DNA from: Sphaerochaeta sp.
Lineage (GTDB): Bacteria; Spirochaetota; Spirochaetia; Sphaerochaetales; Sphaerochaetaceae
Reading direction: 5' to 3'
NCBI GenBank assembly: GCA_004294855.1
Contig: SHOI01000007.1
Coordinates: 1 to 39,912 of the forward strand
DNA length: 39,912 nt
Part shown: piece after piece, positions 7,845-15,887 of the stretch
Layout of the letters: every line of letters starts with the position of its first letter
Position numbering within the stretch: the stretch's first letter is position 1
Program-made: the position numbers and the translations under genes
The notes under the pieces: generated by a model
The model's input: only the letters and a program-made list of their open reading frames with translations
What the model was told of the DNA's origin: nothing
The model's database searches: none

Positions 7845-8822
7845 TCAGAAGAAGAACTGGAAAGAGACGTAGGCGGCATAGATGCAGAGGAGCATGATCC
7901 CCTGCCATCGGTACAGCCGCTTCTTCAGCAGCGCCGGAAGCGTCATCAGAACCATAACCGCAAACATCACCGGAAGATCGACCAGAAGCGATGCGTTGTG
8001 ACCTGCGATCATCTTTTCGGTCGGAATGCCGAAAGGCCTGATTGTGACCGCCAGGCCGCTTACGAGCACGAGGTTGAAGAGGTTCGCTCCGACGATATTT
8101 CCAAGCGAGAGGCTTCCATGGCCTTTGGCAAGCGACGTTATCGCCGTCACGAGTTCCGGTAAAGAGGTTCCCAGCGCCACGAAGGTCAGGGCGATCACCG
8201 ATTCAGGAACTCCAAGTCCCTCGGCGATGATCTTTCCGTTCTTGACCAGGAGGTCAGCTCCCACCGCGATCACCGCCGCGCCGAGGATGAGCAACAGAAG
8301 ATCCTTGCCGAGAGAACTCTCTTTCGCTTCCTTTTCATCATCCTCCTCTACATCAAGGACCAGTTCCCCGCTGAATGCTTTCTTTGTGTTAATCATCATG
8401 TACACGACGAACACGGAAAGAAGAATCGATCCGACCACTCTTGTAAACTGACCGGTCGTATAGGCGACCGCCGAATAGAGTGCCGCAGCGCCAAAGAAGA
8501 AGAACACCGGAATCCTGAAGGTCCCCGTATCCACGGTATCCGCCGGTTTCACCGCGATCGTGATCGCGGCGATCAGGGCAGTGTTGCAGATCACCGATCC
8601 GATCGCATTTCCGTACGCCGTCTGGCTCTGGCCAAGCCCTGCAGCAATTGATGAGACGAGAACTTCCGGAATCGTCGTTCCGATCGACACGACCGTGGCC
8701 CCGATCAGGATCTCGGGGATATGATATCTGTGGGCGATTCCCACCGCCCCATCCACGAACCAGTCTCCCCCCTTGATCAGGAGGACGAGACCCACGATGA
8801 ACAATACTACGGGAACCAGCAT
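7845..8822 (-). CDS. Calcium/sodium antiporter (CaCA family, YrbG-like)
   Basis: A 325-residue inner-membrane exchanger with about ten membrane segments in two halves. The two alpha repeats that line the ion path are present: GATVVSIGTTIPEVLVS near residues 42-58 and TFVALGTSLPELVTAI in the second half. Both carry the conserved G-T-[ST]-x-P-E acidic residue. An acidic cytosolic loop (DVEEDDEKE) separates the halves. Family members exchange Ca2+ for Na+ or H+, or K+ in some, so the exact ion is not certain. The ATG has AGGAG eight bases upstream and lies 15 bases after the opine-dehydrogenase-like gene. Its coding sequence is clearly GC-richer than that operon, suggesting the operon was placed upstream later. 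A decayed copy of its 3' end lies at 15479-15571. Confidence 0.92.
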   Translation of the reverse strand: MLVPVVLFIVGLVLLIKGGDWFVDGAVGIAHRYHIPEILIGATVVSIGTTIPEVLVSSIAAGLGQSQTAYGNAIGSVICNTALIAAITIAVKPADTVDTGTFRIPVFFFFGAAALYSAVAYTTGQFTRVVGSILLSVFVVYMMINTKKAFSGELVLDVEEDDEKEAKESSLGKDLLLLILGAAVIAVGADLLVKNGKIIAEGLGVPESVIALTFVALGTSLPELVTAITSLAKGHGSLSLGNIVGANLFNLVLVSGLAVTIRPFGIPTEKMIAGHNASLLVDLPVMFAVMVLMTLPALLKKRLYRWQGIMLLCIYAAYVSFQFFF

Positions 8823-8837
8823 GGCATCTCCTAAATC

Positions 8838-9830
8838 TTAGAATGTAACCCCTAAAACAGTTTCGGCAAGAGTTATGCAGAGTTTCATCACGGGAACCTC
8901 AACCCCTACCGTATCTGCGATCTTGGTAGTCGGAACCAGCAAGTTTGGAATATCCTCCATTACATATCTGCTGTCAAGTCCAAAGCGACCGACTTTTGTG
9001 TAAGGACCGTTTTCATTACTTACGTATTCGAAAAGATTTGCAGCATTCGAATCACCATAATACTTCTTAAGCTGATCGAGTGCGGAAGTCAGTTTTACTT
9101 GGAGCTTTTCTCCGATTGCCATTCTTTCCGCATCAATTTTATCAAGAAGCTTTCCAACGGTAGGAGTCACTCCATCAATGTAATGTCTGAATGAAGCGTC
9201 TCTTTCAATTGCTCCGATGTTAAGAAGCACCGGAAGTGGATGTATTGTCATATTTATGTTATCCAAACTGGTTTCCAGAAAATTTCTTGCAACCGAGAAG
9301 ATATCAAAAACTTCATTAAGTTCAGAAATAAAAGAATCTGTTCTGCTTTCAGGGGATACTGCAACTCTCAACTCACTCTTATGGCTTTGAGAAATGATTG
9401 TATTCGAATCTTTTTGAGCACAAACAAATGGATATGATACTGCTTCAGCCACAGTAACGTCATTTGCCAACCCTTTTTCCTCTAATTGTTCCATAAAACT
9501 GATCGCCCCAAAACTTGCGGGAAAGAAAATGACCGTATCATGTTCCCTCACGTTTTTCAAAACGACCGGGAAAACCTGCGAAAACTTCGATGGGGGAACC
9601 GCAATCACGACAGTCTCGGAAGGGCTCATTTCCTCTAAAGAGAAAAGCACGTCATCGAGTTCGACTTGAGTATTCCAGATTCCCTGGACATGAAGGGTTT
9701 TCGTTTCTTTCAGAAGCCGGTTCTTTGCAAGATCTACATAACAGACCCTTTCTCCTCTTTCCGCATACTGTGCTGCCAAAGAAAGAGAAAGAGGTTCCGA
9801 TCCGATTATGGTAACGAGTTTATCATCCAT
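8838..9830 (-). CDS. Octopine/nopaline dehydrogenase-like protein
   Basis: About 330 residues from the ATG at 9830; an upstream in-frame start at 9884 would overlap the amidohydrolase gene by 38 bases. The N-terminus is a Rossmann strand and turn (KLVTIIGSEPLSLSLAAQY) followed by CYVDL, as in NAD(P)-binding opine dehydrogenases. The glycine-rich loop is degenerate (GSEPLS instead of G-x-G-x-x-[GA]). The C-terminal half has the all-helical opine-dehydrogenase look: a conserved His-Pro pair in MTIHPLPVLLNIGAIE and the FRHYIDGVTP region. Family enzymes reversibly join an amino acid to a 2-oxo acid with NAD(P)H. In this catabolic operon, oxidation of an opine-like compound is the more natural direction. 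The substrate is unknown, and the odd nucleotide loop leaves cofactor use open. Confidence 0.75.
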   Translation of the reverse strand: MDDKLVTIIGSEPLSLSLAAQYAERGERVCYVDLAKNRLLKETKTLHVQGIWNTQVELDDVLFSLEEMSPSETVVIAVPPSKFSQVFPVVLKNVREHDTVIFFPASFGAISFMEQLEEKGLANDVTVAEAVSYPFVCAQKDSNTIISQSHKSELRVAVSPESRTDSFISELNEVFDIFSVARNFLETSLDNINMTIHPLPVLLNIGAIERDASFRHYIDGVTPTVGKLLDKIDAERMAIGEKLQVKLTSALDQLKKYYGDSNAANLFEYVSNENGPYTKVGRFGLDSRYVMEDIPNLLVPTTKIADTVGVEVPVMKLCITLAETVLGVTF

Positions 9831-9846
9831 TCTTCTATGAACTGTC

Positions 9847-11070
9847 TCACTGAAGATTCGTAAGCCACTCAAGAGTAACCTCATTCCCGCCCTTGAAAAC
9901 CTTTCTCACATTGGAAAGATTACGAAGATCCTCCAGAGGATTTCCATCGACAAGCACCAAGTCCGCGATATAGCCTTCTCTTACATATCCGAGCTTGTCC
10001 TCCAGATGAAGAATCTTTGCAGCATTGCATGTCGCCGTATCAAGACACTCCTTGCGAGTAAAGCCGCATTCCTCAAAGATCAGCAGCTCGTTGAGAACGG
10101 ATCCCAAGGTATCGCTTCCCGCTCCGATCAGAATTCCGCGGGCCTTTGCTTTCTTGATGCTCTCGCGCTGAGGGTTCACGACAAGCTCTCTTATCGTGGC
10201 TGCAAGTTCTGCGCTTCCCTGCGTAGCTTCTTTATTTGCAACAGCGGTGATTCCGCTTGCCGTAGGCACATAGTAGACATCCCTTCTTTTCATGATATCA
10301 AGGGCTTCTTCGTTAAGCATCGTTCCATGCTCAATTCCATCGACTCCGGCATGAAGGGCTGCAAGAACAGGCTCGATTCCCATGGCATGAACCGTTACTT
10401 CTTTTTTGTGGGTATGCGCCGCAAAAACCGCTGCAGCGATCTCTTCCTCGCTGAGCTCCGCCCAGTTCGGATGCTCACGCTCGGGCATTCCGCCGATTCC
10501 ACCGCTTGACATAACTTTGATGAAATCGGCACCCAGTCTGATTTCATTTCTTGTCGCCTTCATCACTTCATCCGGACCGTCAACCTCCACAGCGCCTTTG
10601 TATCTATGAGTTTCATGTCCGCCTGTCGCGGCAATACCCATGCCGCAAACGATCAGTCTGGGACCTCTGATGATTCCATTGTTGATTGCTTCTTTAAGAT
10701 GATTCGCCGTTCTTCCAACGGAGCAAAGATCACGCATTGTCGTGATGCCTTGATTGATCAGCTCATACCAGGCATTGCGTACCGCATAGAGCATTCTTTC
10801 CCCATCTGGAAGCAATTCAATTGCCGGTGCACCCATTCTGAACGTTCCGGTTCCTCTGGAAACGTTTCTTCTGTTGATATGAACATGAAGGTTCATCAAG
10901 CCGGGAATAAGAAACGCTCCATCGGCATCGATTATTCTCCCTTCTTCTCTTTTACCATCTGCAATCTTCTCAATCTTATCACCGGAAATGATTACATGTT
11001 TCCCTTTGATGAGATTTGAATCGTCTCCGATAAGGATACTGTTTTTTATTGTTATCTTTTCACAATTCAT
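9847..11070 (-). CDS. Amidohydrolase-superfamily metal-dependent hydrolase
   Basis: A 407-residue cytosolic hydrolase. It shows a beta-sandwich cap at both ends (DADGAFLIPGLMNLHVH; GYIADLVLVDGNPLEDL) around a TIM barrel. Metal ligands visible are His62 and His64 (LHVH), a lysine in FIKVMSSGG, His in VTVHAMG, His in GIEHGTM and the catalytic Asp in GAGSDTLG. This is the imidazolonepropionase-like / cyclic-imide and acyl-amino-acid hydrolase branch; in that branch members also act as prolidases or carboxypeptidases. The start ATG overlaps the stop of the GntR gene (ATGA), so the two are coupled. With the transporter and opine-dehydrogenase-like enzyme next to it, a role in hydrolysing an imported N-substituted amino acid is plausible but inferred. 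Confidence 0.85.
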   Translation of the reverse strand: MNCEKITIKNSILIGDDSNLIKGKHVIISGDKIEKIADGKREEGRIIDADGAFLIPGLMNLHVHINRRNVSRGTGTFRMGAPAIELLPDGERMLYAVRNAWYELINQGITTMRDLCSVGRTANHLKEAINNGIIRGPRLIVCGMGIAATGGHETHRYKGAVEVDGPDEVMKATRNEIRLGADFIKVMSSGGIGGMPEREHPNWAELSEEEIAAAVFAAHTHKKEVTVHAMGIEPVLAALHAGVDGIEHGTMLNEEALDIMKRRDVYYVPTASGITAVANKEATQGSAELAATIRELVVNPQRESIKKAKARGILIGAGSDTLGSVLNELLIFEECGFTRKECLDTATCNAAKILHLEDKLGYVREGYIADLVLVDGNPLEDLRNLSNVRKVFKGGNEVTLEWLTNLQ

Positions 11071-11768
11071 TTTTTTGTTACCGTATTTAAGTTATAAATT
11101 GCTTCTTCAGAAATGGACATCGATCTATTGACTATCCCACAGGCCTTTTCAACGTCTTTTTCCTCAATGGCCTCGATAAGAGCTTTATGATTGGAGTACG
11201 TAGTCATCTGGACATCATAAAGCTTCTTAACCTTCCCTTCATATCTGTGATACATGGTGCTGATCATGTCATAAACGGTTATCATGACCGTATTTGCCGA
11301 CATTGAAGCCAACGTGGTATGGAACTCGATATCAAAATCCCAATATTCTTGCTCGGAAAGATTCGGCCTCTTCATCTTTTCGTTGACTCTTCGAAGTTCA
11401 GCGATATCTTCCGGACTGGCTTTGATGACCGCGAGTCTGACCAGATTGCATTCCACCAGTCTTCTTGCTTCAAAGAGATCTCTCGTCTCCCAGTCATTCA
11501 ACAGCATGGGTACAAAAGCGGATCTTACGGCAAGATCGGAAGATTCGGCGACGGAACATGTATACGTTCCCCTTACGATCAGTCCAAGTCCCATCAATCT
11601 GTTTAAAGCTTCCCTTACCGATGGCCTTGAAACACCAAGCTGTTCACTCAGTTCCAGTTCACTGGGAAGCTTATCGCCGGCTTTCAATTTTCCTGAACGT
11701 ATCTGATTGTAAAGTATCTCCGCAACTTTATCTGACAGTCTTGATTTTGTAACTTTTGGTAGATTCAT
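11067..11768 (-). CDS. FCD-domain GntR-family transcriptional regulator
   Basis: About 233 residues from the ATG at 11768, preceded by GGGGAAGG; upstream in-frame starts run into tctA. The N-terminal winged helix carries the GntR signature KLPSELELSEQLGVSRPSVR. The C-terminal helical FCD domain has the metal ligands Asp and His in FDIEFH and a His in YSNHKALIEAI. The last expected His (usually M-R-x-H) reads NRSMSI, so one ligand may be missing. FadR/FCD regulators repress catabolic operons and release DNA on binding a carboxylate. It lies inside the operon it probably controls, and a matching 13-base palindrome sits in the tctC promoter at 14820-14832. The effector is unknown. Confidence 0.9.
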   Translation of the reverse strand: MNLPKVTKSRLSDKVAEILYNQIRSGKLKAGDKLPSELELSEQLGVSRPSVREALNRLMGLGLIVRGTYTCSVAESSDLAVRSAFVPMLLNDWETRDLFEARRLVECNLVRLAVIKASPEDIAELRRVNEKMKRPNLSEQEYWDFDIEFHTTLASMSANTVMITVYDMISTMYHRYEGKVKKLYDVQMTTYSNHKALIEAIEEKDVEKACGIVNRSMSISEEAIYNLNTVTKK

Positions 11769-11790
11769 CAACACCTTCCCCTGCCAACAA

Positions 11791-13257
11791 TCAGTCGTGA
11801 ACTTTTTCTTTAAAAATCTGGAAAATGACAAGAAGTGCCAGCCCACCAACCAGAGCAACGATGCTTATCGGATGATGTACGATCTTTTCAAATCCCATGA
11901 CGGCAGCCTGCCTGAAATACGTTTCTATGGATTTCCCAAGAATAAGTCCCAAAACGAATGGCGTGATCGGTATATCTTTTTCCTTTGCCAAGAAACCCAA
12001 AGCTCCGAATGCCATCATGACCCAAAGGTCAAATGTCGCATACCTGATTACAAGCGTTCCAAGGACACAAAGGAATAGGATGATCGGAGCGAGCCACATA
12101 TATGGCAAATAGGCGATCTTCACCCAGAACCTTATCAAAGGAATATTCATTATCAGCATGATGATATTCCCGATGAAGAACCCTGCGATTACGGCACCTG
12201 TAAGATCAATGTTCACGGTAAACATGAGTGGTCCCGGAACTACACCTTGGATGATCAAGGCTGCAAGAACGATTGCAAGAACCGGTCCGGTAGGAATACC
12301 GAGAGCAAGAAGCGGAATGAATCCGGCCATGGCAGCGGAATTGTTTGCAGCCTCTGCACATGCACAACCTTCAATGGCGCCATGTCCAATCTTATCTTTT
12401 TCCACACTCAATTTCTGGTTGAGTGAATAAGCAATGAAGGTACATGAAGAAGGAGTCAGTCCCGGAAGAATTCCAAGCGAAGATCCTATGGCAGCCCCTC
12501 GGGCGGCTGCCCCTGCGCTTAATTTCAATTCACGCTTTGTCGGCCAGACGCGTGCGTACTTGCTTTCTCCTTCACTTACCGTTGTTACATTCTCTTTAAT
12601 ACCGGAAAGAACCTCAGTAATTCCAAAAAGACCTACAACGATCGGAATGCTGTCAAAACCCTGCAGCAATCTGAAAGAACCGAATGTAAGCCTGAAAGCG
12701 CTGGTCTGTGAATCGCAACCTACCATGGAAAGAAGTATTCCGAAAAAAGCCATAAACAGACTCTTTGTAACGGACTTTCCGGAAAGGCCGGAAGCACAGG
12801 CAAGGCTGAAGAACATCAATCCAAAGTACTCAAACGGCCCGAATGACAGCGCAAATCTTCCCAATGCAGGGGCAAAGAATGCCAAAAGTACCAAAGCCAC
12901 CATGCAACCAAAGAAAGAACTCAATGCACAAATAAGAAGTGTGGAACCGGCCCTTCCCTGTTTTGCCAACGGATATCCATCCATGGCAGTCGGTACGGAT
13001 GCCACTTCACCCGGAATATTTAAAAGAACGGAAGTGATTGATCCCCCGTACATCGCACCGTAATAAACGGCACCGAGACAAAGCAGGATGCTGAGAGGCG
13101 GCAGCTTAAGCATGAATGGAAACAAAAGCGACACGGATGCCGTTGGCCCAAGTCCCGGAAGAACTCCGACAAGGTTTCCAAGAAAGCAGCCGAGAAGTGA
13201 AATTAATATATTTTGGACTGTAAAAACCTGCTGAAAACCATTTAATATCCAACCCAT
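11791..13257 (-). CDS. tctA: Tripartite tricarboxylate transporter, large permease TctA
   Basis: A 488-residue membrane protein, the usual TctA length, with about 11-12 membrane segments. The family motifs are present: GNLVGVLPGLGPTASVSLLF near residue 27, YYGAMYGGSITSVLLNIPGE near 66, and the repeated half GSSLGILPGLTPSSC with LALGIPTGP in the second half. These paired G-x-x-P-G-L segments form the substrate path. TctA works with the small permease TctB and the periplasmic TctC in ion-driven uptake of citrate, other carboxylates or related acids. The ATG has GGAGG six bases upstream and starts nine bases after tctB. Complete, no anomalies. Confidence 0.95.
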   Translation of the reverse strand: MGWILNGFQQVFTVQNILISLLGCFLGNLVGVLPGLGPTASVSLLFPFMLKLPPLSILLCLGAVYYGAMYGGSITSVLLNIPGEVASVPTAMDGYPLAKQGRAGSTLLICALSSFFGCMVALVLLAFFAPALGRFALSFGPFEYFGLMFFSLACASGLSGKSVTKSLFMAFFGILLSMVGCDSQTSAFRLTFGSFRLLQGFDSIPIVVGLFGITEVLSGIKENVTTVSEGESKYARVWPTKRELKLSAGAAARGAAIGSSLGILPGLTPSSCTFIAYSLNQKLSVEKDKIGHGAIEGCACAEAANNSAAMAGFIPLLALGIPTGPVLAIVLAALIIQGVVPGPLMFTVNIDLTGAVIAGFFIGNIIMLIMNIPLIRFWVKIAYLPYMWLAPIILFLCVLGTLVIRYATFDLWVMMAFGALGFLAKEKDIPITPFVLGLILGKSIETYFRQAAVMGFEKIVHHPISIVALVGGLALLVIFQIFKEKVHD

Positions 13258-13266
13258 GGCTACCTC

Positions 13267-13797
13267 CTAAAAACCAAGAAATCCCCTTGGGAGGGAGATG
13301 CCCATAGCCGGGGCTCCCCAAAGAAGAAGAGCTAAAATAACCACGACGGTAAGAACAACTCGTAAAACGGGGTTCTTCAAAAGCATCAGATTGGCAGCAA
13401 GATATATCACTGTAGCCAATGCAAATCCGGTGTACTTGATAATGAAGATGTACACGAGAACCATAGCAAAGCTGATGATCATATCCTTGATGTAGCCTTT
13501 TTCTTCATCACTCTTTTCTTCATTCTCTTTGGTCGCGACAGTATCATTTAGCTTTTTTAGATCGCTTCTAATCTGAAAAACACTTTTAACCGTTTCAATA
13601 AAACAAATGGCGAGTATGATAAGACCAAGAATCATCATGAAAGAACTGGGGCCGGACAACCAGTCGCCATCAACATACTTTTCAGTCAATCTGATGCTTT
13701 CAAAAACGGCAATCACCCCTGTCACAAACATGAACAGGGGGAATGCCATTTTGTCGAGAACGATTGAAATCATCTTGGATGTTTTCTTTTCCGTCAT
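13267..13797 (-). CDS. tctB: Tripartite tricarboxylate transporter, small permease TctB
   Basis: A 176-residue protein with four predicted membrane segments (about residues 12-30, 48-68, 106-126 and 132-160) and a charged loop rich in Lys and Glu between the second and third. This topology, length and position between tctC and tctA define TctB, whose sequence is poorly conserved. It forms the membrane complex with TctA. It starts 14 bases after tctC and ends nine bases before tctA. Confidence 0.88.
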   Translation of the reverse strand: MTEKKTSKMISIVLDKMAFPLFMFVTGVIAVFESIRLTEKYVDGDWLSGPSSFMMILGLIILAICFIETVKSVFQIRSDLKKLNDTVATKENEEKSDEEKGYIKDMIISFAMVLVYIFIIKYTGFALATVIYLAANLMLLKNPVLRVVLTVVVILALLLWGAPAMGISLPRGFLGF

Positions 13798-13811
13798 TTC
13801 TCAATCCCCGA

Positions 13812-14780
13812 TTAATTTCCTTTCACCATCTTTCTGACGGCCGTTCCTTCTTTCTCAAGAGCCGCCGGCATATCTGCCGAACCGACGAAGTTGACGACAA
13901 CACCAACCTTGGCAAGGTCTGCGATAAAAGCAGGATCCTTGGAAATCTTCTCGGCTGCCGCTTCAATTGTTTTCACAACGGAATCAGGAATGTTTTTCGA
14001 TCCGGAAATACCGATCCAGAAGTCCGCTGTAAGTTCTGTAAGTCCAAGCTCCGCAGCACATGGTACGTCAGGAAGAGTGGCCAGTCTTGAAGAACCGCTG
14101 ACTACCAAAGGTTTTACTGAACCATCTTGAACAAATGGAGGTACTCCGGAAGCCGCACATGAACCAATCATGATATGTCCACCTGCGATAGCCGCGAGAA
14201 TCTTTCCACCACCGTCATATCTGACTTCTTTTGTCTTCGTGATATCGACACCGCAAGAATTCATGAACTGAATCACTGCGAAATTGGCCGCGGAACTGAT
14301 GCCGATGCCACCCCAAAAGAATTCCTTGCCGGGATTGGCTTTGATGAAAGCGGCAACGTCCCTGATATCATTCCAGCCCATGTTCGGGCTTCCACAAAGT
14401 ACCTGAGGACCGCTGGCAATCTTGCAGATGTACTTTCTGTCTTTGAAAATATCATACGGGATTTCATCAAGCGCCATCTGATACGATGATGAAAGACCCT
14501 GTTCACTCATCAGTGTGTAACCGTCTGCCGGCGCTGTGAGAACAGACTGAACCGCCGGAATTCCCGATCCTCCGGGAGTGTTGATGATATTGACCGTTAC
14601 TCCAAGTTCCTGACCAAGATGTTTCGCAATAAGTCTTGATGTAACGTCTCCACCGGATCCCGGCGATGATGCGAGAACGAGGTCGATTGGCTTTGTAGGA
14701 TACGCTTCCTGTGAGCCCTGGGCAAAGACTGTTCCTGCGACAGCAAGAACAACCAACAAAACTATGAAACCTTTCTTCAT
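13812..14780 (-). CDS. tctC: Tripartite tricarboxylate transporter solute-binding protein TctC (Bug family)
   Basis: A 322-residue periplasmic binding protein. The signal peptide is clear (MKKGFIVLLVVLAVAGTVFA, cleavage expected before QGSQ). The mature start YPTKPIDLVLASSPGSGGD is the standard Bug-family opening, with the ligand-contacting loop after a Tyr-Pro-x-[KR]-Pro-[IV] strand. The second lobe contains VRYDGGGKILAAIAGGHIMIG, another family segment. The ligand is an acid or amidated acid; it cannot be named. The gene leads the operon, has a GGAGGG Shine-Dalgarno, and is preceded by a near-consensus promoter with an embedded palindrome, so it is likely the point at which the GntR regulator acts. 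Confidence 0.95.
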   Translation of the reverse strand: MKKGFIVLLVVLAVAGTVFAQGSQEAYPTKPIDLVLASSPGSGGDVTSRLIAKHLGQELGVTVNIINTPGGSGIPAVQSVLTAPADGYTLMSEQGLSSSYQMALDEIPYDIFKDRKYICKIASGPQVLCGSPNMGWNDIRDVAAFIKANPGKEFFWGGIGISSAANFAVIQFMNSCGVDITKTKEVRYDGGGKILAAIAGGHIMIGSCAASGVPPFVQDGSVKPLVVSGSSRLATLPDVPCAAELGLTELTADFWIGISGSKNIPDSVVKTIEAAAEKISKDPAFIADLAKVGVVVNFVGSADMPAALEKEGTAVRKMVKGN

Positions 14781-14811
14781 AATAATACCCTCCGTGAAGT
14801 ACTCTAAGGGA

Positions 14812-14839
14812 ATTATAACATTGTATTACAATTTGACAA
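14812..14839 (-). promoter_or_regulatory. tctC operon promoter with GntR-type operator
   Basis: Reading on the - strand, TTGTCA (14834-14839) and TATAAT (14812-14817) are separated by 16 bases. The spacer contains the perfect odd palindrome ATTGTATTACAAT (14820-14832). Its GT-N-AC type core fits the operator form known for FadR/FCD GntR proteins, and binding there would block RNA polymerase. The only such regulator nearby is encoded in this operon at 11067-11768. Promoter and palindrome are seen in sequence; the pairing with that regulator is inferred. Confidence 0.7.
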
Positions 14840-14861
14840 TCTTTTATTTTTACAATTTGAC
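14826..14861 (-). repeat. Direct repeat of GTCAAATTGTAA
   Basis: TTACAATTTGAC occurs at 14826-14837 and again at 14850-14861 (+ strand reading), 24 bases apart. The first copy overlaps the tctC -35 region and palindrome; the second encodes the last three residues and stop of the AbiEi-like gene. A local duplication may have created that stop codon. Confidence 0.55.
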
Positions 14862-15329
14862 TCTTGTCTTGTCTCTGTACCGATGAAATTCATGTTTCCC
14901 GGGAGACAACATGACAACGACATCAGAGAAAGAGTTTTTGATCGTTTCAAACGCAAAATCCATCGCATCTTTTTCCACAAATACAAAAAGAGTGTTTCTT
15001 CCTATCTGGTGATTGATGAATTCATTGAGCTGTACGGTTTCAAAAATCACAAAATCCAGATATGGATGGTTGACCGTGATGCATTCCGCCACCTGACACG
15101 CAAGATCGGAGTAGGAATGGCTATATGCTCTTTTCGATGCATCTGCCACACTGTACGCGTTTCTTCCAACCCTGTGAACCAGTCCATCGTTGATGAGTTT
15201 TTGAAAATTGACCAGGAAAGATCCAAACTTCTTATTATATCCGTTCTGTAGAAGAGCTTCATAATAATCCTTTTTTGAAAAAACAACTCCATTGCCAACA
15301 GATGCCAATCCGATTTTTTCATCAACCAT
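14850..15329 (-). CDS. AbiEi-like / DUF6577-type protein, probably shortened
   Basis: About 159 residues from the ATG at 15329, chosen because GGAGGG lies eight bases upstream. The N-terminal third looks like a winged helix (FSKKDYYEALLQNGYNKKF, INDGLVHRVGRNAYSV). The second part (LDFVIFETVQLNEFINHQIG, then NTLFVFVEKD) resembles AbiEi-type antitoxins and DUF6577 proteins, where a nucleotidyltransferase toxin is often encoded beside it. No toxin is present here. The protein stops soon after HEFHRYRDK, where relatives that I recall continue for some 50 residues, and the stop lies in a duplicated 12-base sequence. It may be a truncated, orphaned antitoxin. It has no visible link with the transporter operon downstream. 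Confidence 0.6.
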   Translation of the reverse strand: MVDEKIGLASVGNGVVFSKKDYYEALLQNGYNKKFGSFLVNFQKLINDGLVHRVGRNAYSVADASKRAYSHSYSDLACQVAECITVNHPYLDFVIFETVQLNEFINHQIGRNTLFVFVEKDAMDFAFETIKNSFSDVVVMLSPGKHEFHRYRDKTRVKL

Positions 15330-15354
15330 AAGCACACCCTCCATTCTTATGTTC

Positions 15355-15379
15355 CGGCAATTTTATATCAATTTTGCCG
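15355..15379 (-). promoter_or_regulatory. Inverted repeat in the promoter region of the AbiEi-like gene
   Basis: CGGCAA (15355-15360) and TTGCCG (15374-15379) flank a 13-base AT-rich centre containing a TATAAA-like -10 on the - strand (15362-15367), about 35 bases upstream of the gene start. AbiEi-type antitoxins commonly autoregulate by binding inverted repeats in their own promoter, so this is a candidate operator. No good -35 is visible. Confidence 0.35.
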
Positions 15380-15478
15380 TTTCATAATACAATTCCGAAG
15401 ACCAGCCAGTCTCCTGATGTACTTTGCTACCTTCCGAAGATGTAGTTCTCAGAGAGATCGCGACCTTCCTTCCTTGTT

Positions 15479-15630
15479 GGAGTGCTGTACCGGTTCAAGC
15501 GAAGTATCTTGCATGGGTTTGGAAAAAAAATGGAAACAGACGTAGGAGGCTTAGGTGTAAAGGAGCAAGTATTCACCGCATTACGTGATGGTTGAACGCA
15601 TTGTTGCATCAGCCGCTCAGACCGGAAAAC
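15479..15630 (-). pseudogene. Decayed 3' end of a calcium/sodium antiporter gene
   Basis: On the - strand, 15571-15521 reads LL-YT-stop-ASYVCFHFFS, matching residue for residue the frame of the intact antiporter's last residues (LLCIYAAYVSFQFFF, 7898-7848). I count 38 identical bases of 51. The similarity continues past the intact gene's stop: 15479-15493 equals 7803-7817 with one mismatch, at nearly the same distance. Further upstream the match fades with indels (CAGCCGCT near 15616). The copy has in-frame stops and lacks the rest of the gene. It lies at the far side of the transporter operon in the same orientation as the intact gene. Confidence 0.6.
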
Positions 15631-15807
15631 ACCATGACACTTCATTGATTCCGCAAGAAAACAAAAGTGAAACGGTATGCCTACTTGGAACGAGTAGGAA
15701 ACCATGTAAGAACAATCAATCCCAACATTGGAAAGGACATTGACGAAGCTGAATCCGTTTCCCGCATTACAAAAAAGTCCGTCAGGGTACAACAATCCGG
15801 CAACCCT

Positions 15808-15848
15808 CTAAACGCAAAACGCTTCTTTTCATGGAGTTTTGCGTTTTT
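15808..15848 (-). repeat. 41-bp palindromic repeat, left copy
   Basis: Arms AAACGCAAAAC and GTTTTGCGTTT (15810-15820, 15836-15846) form an 11-bp perfect stem with a 15-base loop. In - strand reading it shares AAACGCAAAACTC, a TGAAAA loop core and GTTTTGCGTTTAG with the copy at 18314-18354. It lies 40 bases beyond the stop of the Fic extension. On the + strand it ends in a run of T and could act as a weak terminator. Confidence 0.75.
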
Positions 15849-15887
15849 GCCCAGCCCCATTCGATTCCGGCTTAGATCGCCTCAATC

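Larger units (their letters stand above)
15345..15807. other. Gene-poor region with decayed sequence
   Basis: Apart from the inverted repeat at 15355-15379 and the antiporter remnant (15479-15630), this stretch holds no credible gene. Open frames here have no recognisable product and run through the remnant in other frames. Confidence 0.5.
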
